From: Bryoerythrophyllum caledonicum
Taxonomy: Eukaryota; Streptophyta; Bryopsida; Pottiales; Pottiaceae
Length of the DNA: 64,000 bases
Direction of reading: 5' to 3'
NCBI GenBank assembly: GCA_963971425.1
Contig: OZ020520.1
Location: 12,771,807 to 12,835,806 of the forward strand
Shown here in pieces: positions 42,972 to 54,100 of the stretch. Under the pieces are notes generated by a model. It worked only from the letters and a program-made list of their open reading frames with translations. It was not told the origin of the DNA and searched no databases. A program made the translations under genes and the position numbers. Each line of letters begins with the position of its first letter. Position 1 is the stretch's first letter.

Positions 42972-43125
42972 ATGTCCGCGCCCGACCCTGCTCGAATGCG
43001 CCCGACCAGCCCCGTCTCGTACGCGCGCAGCCCCATCGTGATCGCGCGCAGCCTCCTTGCGCATGCGCACACCCCTCTCGCGTACGCGCGCAGCCCCTTC
43101 GTGTACGCGTGCTCCTAGGTCATAG
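42972..43125. repeat. GC-rich minisatellite upstream of copy E
   Basis: Degenerate units such as TGTCCGCGCCCGACCCTG, GTACGCGCGCAGCCCC and GATCGCGCGCAGCC occur about eight times. They are related to the arrays at 40.3 and 44.5 kb. Confidence 0.75.
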
Positions 43126-43150
43126 GCGCCCGCCATAGGTCATTGGTTTC

Positions 43151-43160
43151 CTATAAATAT
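43151..43160 (+). promoter_or_regulatory. TATA box of family copy E
   Basis: TTCCTATAAATATTGG lies 25 bases after the GC-rich array and about 155 bases before the ATG at 43308. Confidence 0.6.
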
Positions 43161-43307
43161 TGGATTTCCAAGTCATGGGCCCCACTTTTTAGGCGCTTTG
43201 GCCTGCAACTGCCACATGGCGGCTACTTGCTTGGCACTTATGGGAAGTTTTTTACGGTGTCTATTGACACCTTTGTATTTCTCCACCTCATCACGCCAAT
43301 TCAAACC

Positions 43308-44234
43308 ATGGATTCTGGACAGCCATCTACCACTCGAAGTTCACTCGGAAAACGACAATGTGATAAACATCACGCAGGAAAAAAACAAAAGAAGCGCCTT
43401 CACATGTTGATTGATGAAGAGTTGAAGGCATTTCCTGGTTGGGAGGCAGTTCTAACTCTGTGGACATTTGCACAATGTGCAAAATATATTGGATGGTGTC
43501 ATTTGGGGCACATGTGGCCATACTTGCGATATTCACTAATGCGGCGTACAAATAGGGCCAACTTGGGGTATTGCACCAATGAGATCTTCAAGGAGCGTTG
43601 CATCCAAGCGTACCAGCATATTTATGACGAGGCGAAAGTGCGCCGCAACTCGGTAAATTTTTTTATTTTACGGATGGTTTACGTGGAGGTGGTACTTGGC
43701 GTACCCGTTGATTGGAGGACAATGGAAATCCAAACGAACTCTAAGATGGCGCTAGTCATTGGATTAACAATACCATTTGTGCGGAAGTTTCCGGGAGAAG
43801 GTCTCGGGAGAACCATGGAAGTGGAACCATCGCATCAGAAAATCGAGTGGTCTGAAACTTCATCTGACGACTCGGATACTGGATGTCATCCGACCGTGCG
43901 TAGGCAACAAGAATTTTCCTTCAAATCAGGCTTGAACAAAGAGCCGTTGATTTCACAACAAGAAGGGAATGCCTCGAAGACGGATGCGGTACTTGAGGAG
44001 GGCGTGGATAATTCCAAAAAATCTACGGAGGGTGACTGGGTGAGTCGTGACGATTATCTTTGAGTTTTGGATTGACTTGAGGAAAGCTTGAAGATAATCG
44101 AGGATCTAGGAGAAGAAGTTGATGAGAAGGAAAATGAAGTTTTGGAATGCCTCGAAGAAATTCAAGAATTGAAAGAACAAGTTCAGGACAAAGACCATCT
44201 TTTTGCAATTTTGACTAGCTATTGTGCAGTTTAG
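43308..44234 (+). pseudogene. WCH-RING family copy E (short form, best N-terminal domain)
   Basis: From MDSGQPSTTRSSLGKRQ the frame is open for about 250 codons: KKQKKRLHMLIDEELKAF, WTFAQCAKYIGWCHLGHMW, RRTNRANLGYCTNEIFKERC, IQAYQHIY, FILRMVYVEVVLGVPVDW and SETSSDDSDTG. A TGA at 44061 and another 12 bases later interrupt it. The same frame then continues through a strongly helical segment (LKIIEDLGEEVDEKENEVLE, LKEQVQDKDHLF) to a TAG at 44232. The open upstream leader (from 43143) is shared with the leader of copy D and is probably untranslated. There is no RING. This copy is the best guide to the N-terminal domain. Confidence 0.75.
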
Positions 44235-44492
44235 AACTACACGAGTGCTAGAAATGTACATGGAGCAATGTTGAAACGTTTGGAACAAGTCTAGCTTTTG
44301 GCAATTTTGTAACTGCCATTAAATATTGAGTGAAATTTTGTATATTTAATAAAACCTTGTATATTGAGTGGCATCATGTATATTTAGTGGAATTTGTTCA
44401 TGATTTTTTATATATCAAAATGTTAAGTATTGCAATGTTTCAATATATCGATGAACTAGTGCAAACTTTGAAGTATTTTGGAAGAATCTAAA

Positions 44493-44745
44493 CCGCGCGC
44501 GCCCGACCCTTAGAGTACGCGCCCGACTGCACAATGTGCGTGCCCAGCCTCGAATCGTGCGCGCCCGGCCACACATTGAACGCGCCCAGCCTCAAAGCGT
44601 GCGCGCCCGGCCACACAGAGGATGCGCCTAACCGCAGAGCGTGCGCGCACGCCCCAACATTGTGCGCGCCCGGCCCTAGAGCGTACGCGCACGCCCCCAC
44701 ATTGTGCGCGCCCGGCCACATCGAGTACGCGCACCGCCCCAAATG
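44493..44745. repeat. GC-rich minisatellite upstream of hAT copy 2
   Basis: About twelve units near GTGCGCGCCCGGCCACACA at a spacing of about 21 bases. It ends 16 bases before a TATA box. Confidence 0.8.
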
Positions 44746-44760
44746 TTCCTGCTCTAGCAC

Positions 44761-44768
44761 TATATAAG
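44761..44768 (+). promoter_or_regulatory. TATA box of hAT copy 2
   Basis: CACTATATAAGAACC lies directly after the GC-rich array and about 195 bases before the hAT start codon at 44958. Confidence 0.65.
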
Positions 44769-44957
44769 AACCATATGCGATGTGCTTGACTCATCTCACA
44801 TCCTTGGCTTTGTGTCCTGGAACTCCTTATTGGGCTCCTTGCATGAATCTACAAGTTTGTGAGTGACTATTGGGTCCACATTTTCTATTAGCACACAATT
44901 TCCTATTACTTTTGGTGAATTCTCCTTGGCACAATATTGTGCGCCGATTTTATTGTG

Positions 44958-47900
44958 ATGTCGTCTCAACGAAGGGCTCAAACAAAGGAATAGGCCCCAT
45001 GGTTCACATTTAACAAGAAGGATCAAGTGACATGTGTTTGGTGCAATTACATGTTTGTATACAAACGTGGGAGGTGCATGTCACACTATGGGTATCCACA
45101 ATGGACGAAGACTTCGTGCACTAAGGCCCCAGCAGCTGTTAAGGCCCGTTTTAAAAGATGCGGGAATATTATTCCTACTAGGATGACCAAGGCGGAGATC
45201 GTTGGCCTTCCTAGCGCACCAGCAACATGTTCCACTGAACCTTGTTCAAGCCAATCGATCCAACAAGGTAGTTTCTTGAAAACTCAAAATGAGGAGAACA
45301 CGCAATTCACAAATCCTCTAAGCCAAGCAGCATCATTGACACCAAGATCTGTACGACAACGGAGCTTACCAGAGGCTTACCAACTAGAAAAACGAAAAGA
45401 GTTGGACAAATTATGGGCACAATTTTTTTATGAAGCAAACGTTGCATTCAACGTGGTTAGACATCCGGCCTTCATCAAGGCTACATTCGCAACGTCAAAG
45501 GCGGGTTTTGATTATACACTGCCATTGTACAATGCCATGAGGACGACATACATTGAGCCTCTAAAAAAAATGAAAGACCTTGTGGACAAGAAGACCGGCG
45601 TAGATATTGCCAAGTATGGGGCAACAATATGCTCGGACGGGTGGGACAATGTTATGCATCACCCTCTCATGAATATCATGCTCGTATGTCCAATGGGTGA
45701 TATCTTTGTGGGGTCTATAGACACCACGGGTATGTAGAAATCTACTGCATATATAGGGGACCAATTGAAAAGTTTTATCGGTGAGGTTGGACCATTGAAT
45801 GTGGTCCAAGTGTGCATTGATAATGCTTCAAACATGTTGGGGGCAATGAAGAAGGTCAACAAGGAGTACCCGCACATATATACTCAAGGGTGTTGTGTAC
45901 ATATTTTGGACCTCTTCCTCGAGGACTCGGGGAAGGAAGACATATTTGCAGACCTCGTCCAGAAGACGAAAGAGATTGCATTGTATATCCGGAACCACCA
46001 TGTGCCCATGGATCTTTTTCGACGATTTTCGCCAAAATTGTCTCTGTTGTGGCCAGCAACAACAAGGTTTGCATGCAATTACATAATGATCCATCGACTC
46101 TTCGAAGTGAAGAATGCCCTGGAGATGGTTGTGATAGACCCAACATGGATAACCTATGTATCATCTCTTTTCAATAGGCAGAACGGGCACCGAGCCCATG
46201 CGAAAGCAACACAGGTACGGGTCATTGTTCTAGACGAGACTTTCTGGCATCGGTGTACTATCTTTGATTTTGTAGTGGCACCAATACTAAAGGCATTGCG
46301 GACTTTTGATGGTGACACTCCGGCAATGGAAATTGCTTGGGTAACCATGAACAAGCTAAAGGAGCACGTGTTCAAGCTGCGCAATGAGCCGTTCAACATG
46401 CCAACCGAAATTGCAACTCGCCTGGAAGGATCATTCCTTGCCCGTTGGGAGATGATGACAACAGATCTTCATTATGTAGGGGCTTTATTGAATCCTTCTC
46501 TAGCCAATAACTTGCAGATTCAAAACGATGGTGAGGCCAAAAGGGCCCTAAACAGGGTTGTTATGAAGCTCTGTGCTCCACTCGGAGTGTCTTTTTCGGA
46601 AGTAATGATCAAAATCACGGAATATGAAGAACTGCGAGGCCCATATTCACCATTGGAAGTTGAGGGAGATTGAAAACAACAATTTGTTGCCTCACCAATG
46701 GTGGAACCGCACGGGCGGGCAATCATTGCCTATCATTGCAAAGCGTATACCAATACAAACCTGCTCGGCCTCGTCATGTGAGCGTAATTGGAGCATGTAT
46801 TCGTTCGTGCATAGTAAGAGCCGAAATCGTTTGGAAGTAAAAAAAGCGGAAGATTTGGTTTACATCTACACGAATAGTTGATTGCTCCGAGAACGTAGTC
46901 GACCGGACGCAGTTCAATGGTATGAGGAGAATGTGCATTTGGAGGAGTCTGATCCAGATGGGGGGCTTCCTTTAAATACAGAAGACGAAGGCTTGGAATC
47001 GGATGATGGGGGTTATAACAGGATGGGTGGCGATTGGGAAGACCTTGCCGGTGACAACCCCTTGTCTGATCATAACCCACCTAGGGACAACTCTGAAAAC
47101 AACGAGCACGATGGAGATGCACTACACGACCATTTTCACAACGTCCACGGCGACCCAGTGGATCCTTTTGTGTTTGATAATGTCAACGCAGAAGCAGTCC
47201 ATAGTGTAGTAGAATTATCGGGTGAAGATCGTGCCTAAGAAGCTAGGGCAGAGGAAGATGGATCGGCATTGGGGGGCAATCTTGATGGAGATGACAACAT
47301 TTTGGAGAATCAGTCTTCCAACTCAAACAGCTCTAACGCCTCAGGCCCTTCTACTGACGATGGCCATGATCTCGACGGTCATGGCATTGACATTGTAGCA
47401 CACAATGCATTTCCTCACGATGGAAACAAAATGAGCAGTAGTGGAAACAATAATGAATCCCATAAGCCAATGCCACGAGGTCCATTGAAGTTGTGAGAAG
47501 CACTCAGGTTTTGCCTTAAGCAGTAGAACCGGACTCAGAGGAAGACAAACCACTCCAAGATTTGTTTCGGCGGCCACGTGCTCAAAGTACCGCATCGATG
47601 GTAAGAACTCTTTTACGTGTAAAGAAAACGACCTCTTCAACCATAGTTCGGCCACCCGTCCGCTGTAGCGCACTTGGCCCAAATGGTGGTGTGGAGCGCG
47701 CGATATTAACCCCACAACTTCCCTCCGTGAGGGTTGGGTCCTCTACTATGAGCAGTCATTTAGGGACACGGAGGGGTGAGAACAATGGTGCTTTCCCTTT
47801 CTTCACGAGACCTTGGCGAAGCGGAACCTCGGAGAGAGTCATTGGGGCCAAAGGCAATCGCTCTAAAAACATGGATGGAGTAACAGACAAAAGGAAGAAT

Positions 47901-47973
47901 ATCCGAGTAAAACGACTTGTGAACACCGCAAGAAGAAGAAGAACGCCGGTTCCCGAAGGGAACCGGCGTGAAT
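44958..47973 (+). pseudogene. hAT-family transposase, copy 2, with long acidic/basic tail
   Basis: MSSQRRAQTKE, then a TAG where copy 1 has Trp, begins a protein collinear with copy 1: BED finger (CVWCNYMFVYKR), linker, DUF659 core (GATICSDGWDN, GDIFVGSIDTTG, CIDNASNMLGA, QGCCVHILDLFLED, TTRFACNYIMIHRL), then, after a one-base shift near 46670, the dimerisation domain (LPHQWWNRTGGQSL, CERNWSMYSFVHSKSRNRL, AEDLVYIYTN). Stops lie at 45735, 46879 and 47236. A tail of about 330 residues follows: acidic and Asn/Ser-rich to about 47490, then, after another shift, basic (LLRVKKTTSS, NIRVKRLVNTARRRR). Such a tail is not usual for hAT transposases. The last codons run into the LINE's 3' hairpin, so the tail may be cut by the LINE. 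Confidence 0.8.
47930..47969 (-). other. Hairpin and TTC-repeat tail at the LINE 3' end
   Basis: On the minus strand ACGCCGGTTCCC pairs perfectly with GGGAACCGGCGT (12 bp) around a three-base TTC loop (47943-47969), followed by TTCTTCTTCTTCTTG. A stem-loop plus short tandem repeat is a known style of LINE 3' end, used for template recognition by reverse transcriptase. It could also resemble a terminator, but in this setting the LINE reading fits better. Confidence 0.6.
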
Positions 47974-48180
47974 AAAGTGTCTGTTCGTTCCATTGCTAAG
48001 ACCATGCCCACCGGACAAGGAATTAGCGAAATGGAACTACTTCCCTCTTTCGAGGGTAGACACTATGTAACGAGTAGCCAGAAGCCACCCAACAACAACC
48101 AACCACGACCAAACTAACTAAACAACAAAAAGCAAAACCAAACAGGCAGCCAATCAGGAAGAGACAGAGTGGCGAGGTTC

Positions 48181-51100
48181 CTAAGGGGGGTCTTGCCTAT
48201 CGGGGAGGACTTGGTTGTTTTCGATTTTGCGTTTATGCAGTAAAATAGACATGGCATGTTGAATAGCGATGGTGTTGATATTTTTAAAGGTAGTTTTAAT
48301 TGTATCGATGGGTATCTTGAAGGTATCTTCAAGAGTTTTCATAGATGGGATAAAGGTGGTGGCACGAGCGCCGGATGTGATAACAATAAGGGGGTCCACA
48401 TTCCAGCCGAGGGCAATGATGTCGTCTATGAGGGGTTGGTATTTATCTATTTTGTTTTGTATTGTTTCCGAGGAGAATCTATCGTTGCAATATGTAAATT
48501 CGATGAATTGAATGGTGTAGTCTTGGTTGATGTTCTCGGGTGGTGGGTCGTTATATGGTAAACCTTTGACACAAAGAATGTCCGGTTTGAGCCTAGCGTT
48601 GCAATGACATCTTTGGGTCATACATGAGCATGGAAGTAGCCATGGGGGGACCGTGTTTTCTTGTGGATTGCTATTAAAAGTGCCGGCGTTCATAAGTATG
48701 AAACATCTCGATTTATTATAGGAGGTGATTAGTTTTCGGACTTCCCATACCGCTTTGTTATGTCTTTTAACAATTAGGGAGTGTATGTGGTGGTTTTGGC
48801 ATTTGAGTAGCACATGAAGCCATGTGTCGGGGTCTGTTGAGGGGCATATGGGGCATGTTATGGATGGGAATCTTTCTATTCCAAAGAAGAGTTGTTTGCG
48901 AGCGTTTCCCATGTACTGACCCGTACGGAATTTGATGAGGCACGTTATTTGTGAGTCTGAGATGATGGGGTTTTTCCAAAAGTTTGTAGAGAGTTCATTG
49001 TCTATGTCGTTATTGTTAGTCCATTTTTCTATGTTAGGAATATTTTCTGAGATTGTATCCAGGTTGTTGTAGAGGTCTTGTTTTTTGAGATATTTGCCCA
49101 AAAATCTAATTGGGCCTTTGTCGGGGGTATCTTCTTTGGAAGGCCAATCTTCTTTTTGAAAGTAGTATGGGGTGGCATGAGCATGTTCGTGAGGGTCTTT
49201 GGCGTTTTTGTGTGTTTTTTCTCGGCCTTCTTTTGCAAGTTTGTCTGCTTGTTCGTTGCCATCAATGTTGGCATGGGCTCTGACTTTGTGAAGGGTTGTG
49301 ATTTGTGTACGGTTTTGTAACATTTGTACCATTGATGTTAGTATGGTTTGGTCGGGGTGACTGTTGTGAAGGGTTGGGTGTGTTATTTGAGTGTTTAGTA
49401 GGTAGAGTGCATTTATACAATCGGTGAATATATGTGCAGGTTCATTTTTGTATTTTGTTGTGATGATTTGTAGTGTTTTGTGAATGGCCATGAGTTCTGC
49501 TCTGAGGATATTTTGTAGTCCATGGAGTCTTTTGGCTAGTTTAATTTCTTTGGTAGAATTATATATGCCATAGCCAGCTTTTTCTCTTCGCCAAGAGCCC
49601 GGGCTAATTTGTTCCGGTGGTTTAAAGGAGCCGTCGGTGTAATAACTGTATGCAGGGTTAAATTTTGGTGTGGTATAAGTTGGGTAGTCTGGGAGAGGGG
49701 GAGGTATGACGGAGTAGTTTAATGTGTTGTTGTCATAGTTTAATTTTGACCAATTTTTACTTTTGTTTACGGGGGTTTGTATGGGTGTTGGTGGGGCCGG
49801 TTTTGTGTATGGTCGTTGTATGTCTAGATTGTCTGTTATGGAGGTAAGTTCCGCAAGTTGTTCTAGGGAGCCCAGGTTTTGATTTTGATGATGGACGCAT
49901 AGTATTTGTAATGTAGATGGCTCTATTCGGGGTTTTTTTAGCTCGGGTGGGATATTAGGTTCTTCGTATGGTATTGTGTCTGCTTCGAATACTGCAATGA
50001 TGTGGGAATCTGGGAATGGGTTTGAATGTTGGTTGTTGTTTTGGTACCAATTGTTGTTCGGTGTGACGATGATTGTTTTTGTGTTATTTGGATCGTGTTT
50101 GGCGGCAAGTCTAGCCCAATGTATGGTTTGTTCTATGTCTTTCTCGTTGTGGGGGTGAGCTATTCCATTTCTGATCCATTTGTGTTCAAAGGCCTTGCCT
50201 AGGGATCCAAATATTTTGTCTCTTTCGTATGGTGAGTAGAATTTATTTAGTTTGGTAGGACATGTGATCGGGGAGGAAAAGTATGAGTGTTCGATGTTAA
50301 AGGATGATATTAGTGAGTCTAAAATGGGGGTGGGTATTGTGTATTGCGCATTTTTGAGGGGGTCAGTTTTTGGTATTCGATATTTATATCTTTGGTAAAG
50401 CCATATTAGTTCGGTTTCAAAGGGTTGGGTTGTTGGTTCAATGTTTGTAGGGGATTGTAATTTTGTATGATATTGGTTCCATAACCATTGGAGCCGGGTA
50501 ATGGGTATGGTGTGTAAATGTCGGCCATTTTCTTCGTATAGATGTGCTTGATTGTTATCTATTTGAATTGTGTTTGAGGATGTACAGATATCATTTTCGG
50601 GGTTGCATTCTGTTGTGTAGATGTTTAAGAGTGGGATAATTATGGGTGGCATTACGGACCTTGAGTCTGAGGATTGTTCTTGTGGGTGGTGGGCAAGGAT
50701 GATATCTGAGTATATTTTGTTTTGGATCTTTTGGTAGTATTGTTTTAATTTTTCAGTGTTATGTGTGGAGGTGTTGGCGTCATGCCGTGGAAAAAGGTCT
50801 CTTTGGGGGAGCCATTTATTGTATGTATTATCATTGTGTTGCCATTGGCATAGGTATTTTGTGTAGGTATTTTGTATGTTATTTGTGTCTGTGTGTTGGA
50901 TATGTTTATGGTTTATGATATTATTAATGGGGTATGTGGTAGGGTTTTTGGGGATGTATGTTGGGGGGCGGGGGTGGTATGTATGTGGAGGGTTAGGGGG
51001 ATTGGTTGGTGTGGAAATATTTCTTGGGATGATGTTATTGTTGAGGGTGATGAATGGATCTTTAAGTGTATGAGAATATGGGTGTATGTTGCAAGGGGTA

Positions 51101-54100
51101 TGACATATAGTGGGGCATGTTATGTGGCAAAATAGTTGTTTAGCAACACTTAGGGCACTCTTTATTAGTTTAGATGGGGTGAAGTGGTAGGTTTTGAAGT
51201 CTTCATTGTTCATGATGTGTGTACCGTTAGGTAAGGTAATTTGGTTTAGTTCAAAAATATTTTTTGAGAGGAGTTTTTGTAGAAGCTTTTGGGAGAGTTG
51301 GGCATTGAGTGTGTTATGATTTAATGTTTCTTGGCGCCATAGTATTTCTAGTGTTGTAGGATTAGTGAGGAAGTTCGGGAGCGTACTTTTAAGATGGGCT
51401 TTAGCTATATGTTTTAATAAGAAAAATGTTCGTGTTATTGGTGATCTTATGCAGTCACTTTTTTTAATTCTCGGTATGTTTTCAGCGCCACCATATTGGG
51501 CAAGGACATAGTGAGTTAATCCATTATATATTTTCCCAAGTCTTCCTTTATCGTTTAACGCATTTTGCAGTTGTTCACCTATACATCGGAGGTATGCGTT
51601 TTTGAGGGAGAAAGCTTCAAGTCCAAATAGGTTATGTGGTAGTTGGGTTATTGCGTTTGACATACATTTTGGTAATCCACATATGGTTTTTTGTATGGCT
51701 ATTATTTTTTTATCAAGTTTTTTTATAGCTAGCATAGAGTATGGTACACCGTAGAAACTGTATGCCACACCTGGGCGTAGTACGGTATCAACCATTTTTA
51801 TTTTTTGTTTCATGGTGGCTGGGCATGTTGTTAGTTCTTTGCATTGTTTGATGAGCTTTGTGGTTGTAGTGTGGATTTGGATTTTCCATTTTAGTGAGGG
51901 AACAAGATTTGTACCTAGGTATATGTATGGTTCGTTTTGGTGTAGTATAGGGATTGGTTGGTTGCGGTAGTTGATGTTGGAGGTTTGCATTAGGGCTTTG
52001 AAAGTGGTAGGGTTCAATTTAGATTTGTTTGGGCATCCGGTAGCGGCACATTTTGGAACTCCCACATCCATGCCAGCCCATTTACAATATCTATCAATTT
52101 TGTTTAGTTGTATTTGGATTGATTTGATTTTGTTAGTTATGGTGGCTAGGTCATCTGCGTATGCGGCGGAGTTTATTGTGACTTGTGATGTGCCGAAAGT
52201 ATATCCATTATTGCCTCTTTCTAGCCATCTAAGTAGTGGTTCTAAAAATATAATGAATAGGTATGGGCTGAGGGTGTCCCCTTGTATAGTTCCTCTTTGA
52301 ATGGGTATAGGTTTTGTTTTCCCAAAGTGTTCGCCAATATAACAAGTAGATGATTGGGAATAGATGTTTCCAACAAGTGTAGTTGCCTCTTTTGGGTAGC
52401 CAAGGTCTGACATTATTGCTAGAAGTCTGGCATGATCAATTGAGCCAAAGGCATTTTTGAAGTCCACGTATAGTATGTATATATCTTGGTTAGTGAATTT
52501 TGCGTCTTCTAATGCGGCTATTATAGTTTGTATTTGCCGTGCGGTACTTCTCTCCGCTCTAAATCCTTCTTGACTATCATGTAGTATTTTGAATTTTTCG
52601 CCGTATGAGGATAGTATGTGGGTGAGTGTACTGGTAAAAAGCTTATATATTGTGTTAGCTAGTGCAATTGGTCTATGATTGGGTAGCATGGATGGATCAC
52701 CTTTTTTGTATAGTAGAATTGTTGCACTTGTTTTCCATGAATTTGGTATTTGTTTTTGTTTACAGCAGTGAGAAAATAATAGGAATAGTAGTTTATGAAA
52801 TCTTGGAGGCATGTTTTTGAGTATTGAGTTTGGTATGCGGTCTGGGCCTGGGGCTTTATTATTTCCAAGATTTTGGAGGCATGTGTCGTATGTGGCTCTG
52901 TTGAGGTATTTATGTAGTGGAATTTCTGGTTCGCCCCGTTTGTCAAGGGTATATCCGTCCAGGTCGTGCCAAGGATATTGGCGTATTGCACATGTGCATT
53001 CTATTGTATGTTGTGGCTGGTAATTACATGTTGGTACTGTTGGTCTATTGGTTTTTGTTTGTTGGTTAAATATTTCATTCGCAATGTCTTCGGGGCTAGT
53101 TAGAATATTATTATATTGATCTTTGATACAATCCATTGGTGGAGATTCAAGGTTTTTAAAGACTTTTTTGTTAATTTTTTTGGGGCTGATTTCGTATAGT
53201 TTTCTGTATTTTGAGATGGCTTTTTTAATGTTTTCTTTTGTGTATTTTGTGATTATTTTCCGGGCTTGTATGTTGGCATTTTTTGCAATTATCGCGATAT
53301 CTTTTATCCATGTATCGTGGGGAAGGTCCGGAGGCGGCGGGGTAGGGATTTGGATGTGTTGTATAGTTAGTAGTTCGTTGTGTATGGGGTGGTTGCGCCA
53401 TTGAGGGTTGTTTTTTACAATTCTAATGGTTTTACGTATGGTATGGTATGTGGTTAAGTATTGTTTCCAAGTTTTAGAAAGTTTGCGGGGTAGATACCCG
53501 CCTTGTTGAGAGGTTCTGTTTGTCATTTGGGGTATTGGGTGTGCTCTACAAGTTTGTTCTAGTGTATCAGAGATTTTATTGATGAGTTTGTCTAGAGAGT
53601 GGCATGCTTCTTGCCATTGTGCTTGTGTTAATTGACTATTGATTTCAAGAGTGTTTATGAGGGAGTCTATTTGTACGGTGTTTTCTTCGAAGAATTTTGT
53701 GTTGAATTTTTCTATGTTGGTTATTGGGATGGGGTTGAGTATGCGTATAGTGTCTTTGTTTGGGATTGTGGGAGTTCTACTAATTAGTGTGTTATTTGGG
53801 ATGTGCAGTTGTACGGGTGAGTGGTCCGAATTGAGAATAATATCTTTGTTTGTTGTGGAGGTGTATTGTGTGTTGTTGTTTGTATTTATATAGAAACCAT
53901 CTATTAGACTCCAATCACTATAATTGTAGCCACCTTGTCTAGAGAATTGTGTATCGGTATTGATGTAAGTGAAGTTTAAGTTTTCCGTGAAGCGGCGCCA
54001 TTGGTAATCAATGTTTTGAGGGGGGGTGTGATGGTTTCCATTTTGGCGGCCAATTAGCGCTATGTCTCTATTGAAGTCTCCACATAATAGGTATGTATGA

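Noticed and set aside
37807-47500. Reassigned stop codons (TAG/TAA read as an amino acid)
   Set aside because: Many in-frame TAG/TAA codons suggested it, but they align with different residues (Trp, Tyr, Gln, Lys) in sister copies, TGA stops occur too, and the LINE ORF2 of 2,631 codons uses the standard code without internal stops.
47943-47969. UUCG-tetraloop terminator hairpin
   Set aside because: The 12-bp stem pairs best around a TTC triloop; shifting to a UUCG tetraloop breaks the stem, and intrinsic terminators are not expected in a nuclear genome. The LINE 3' end reading is preferred.
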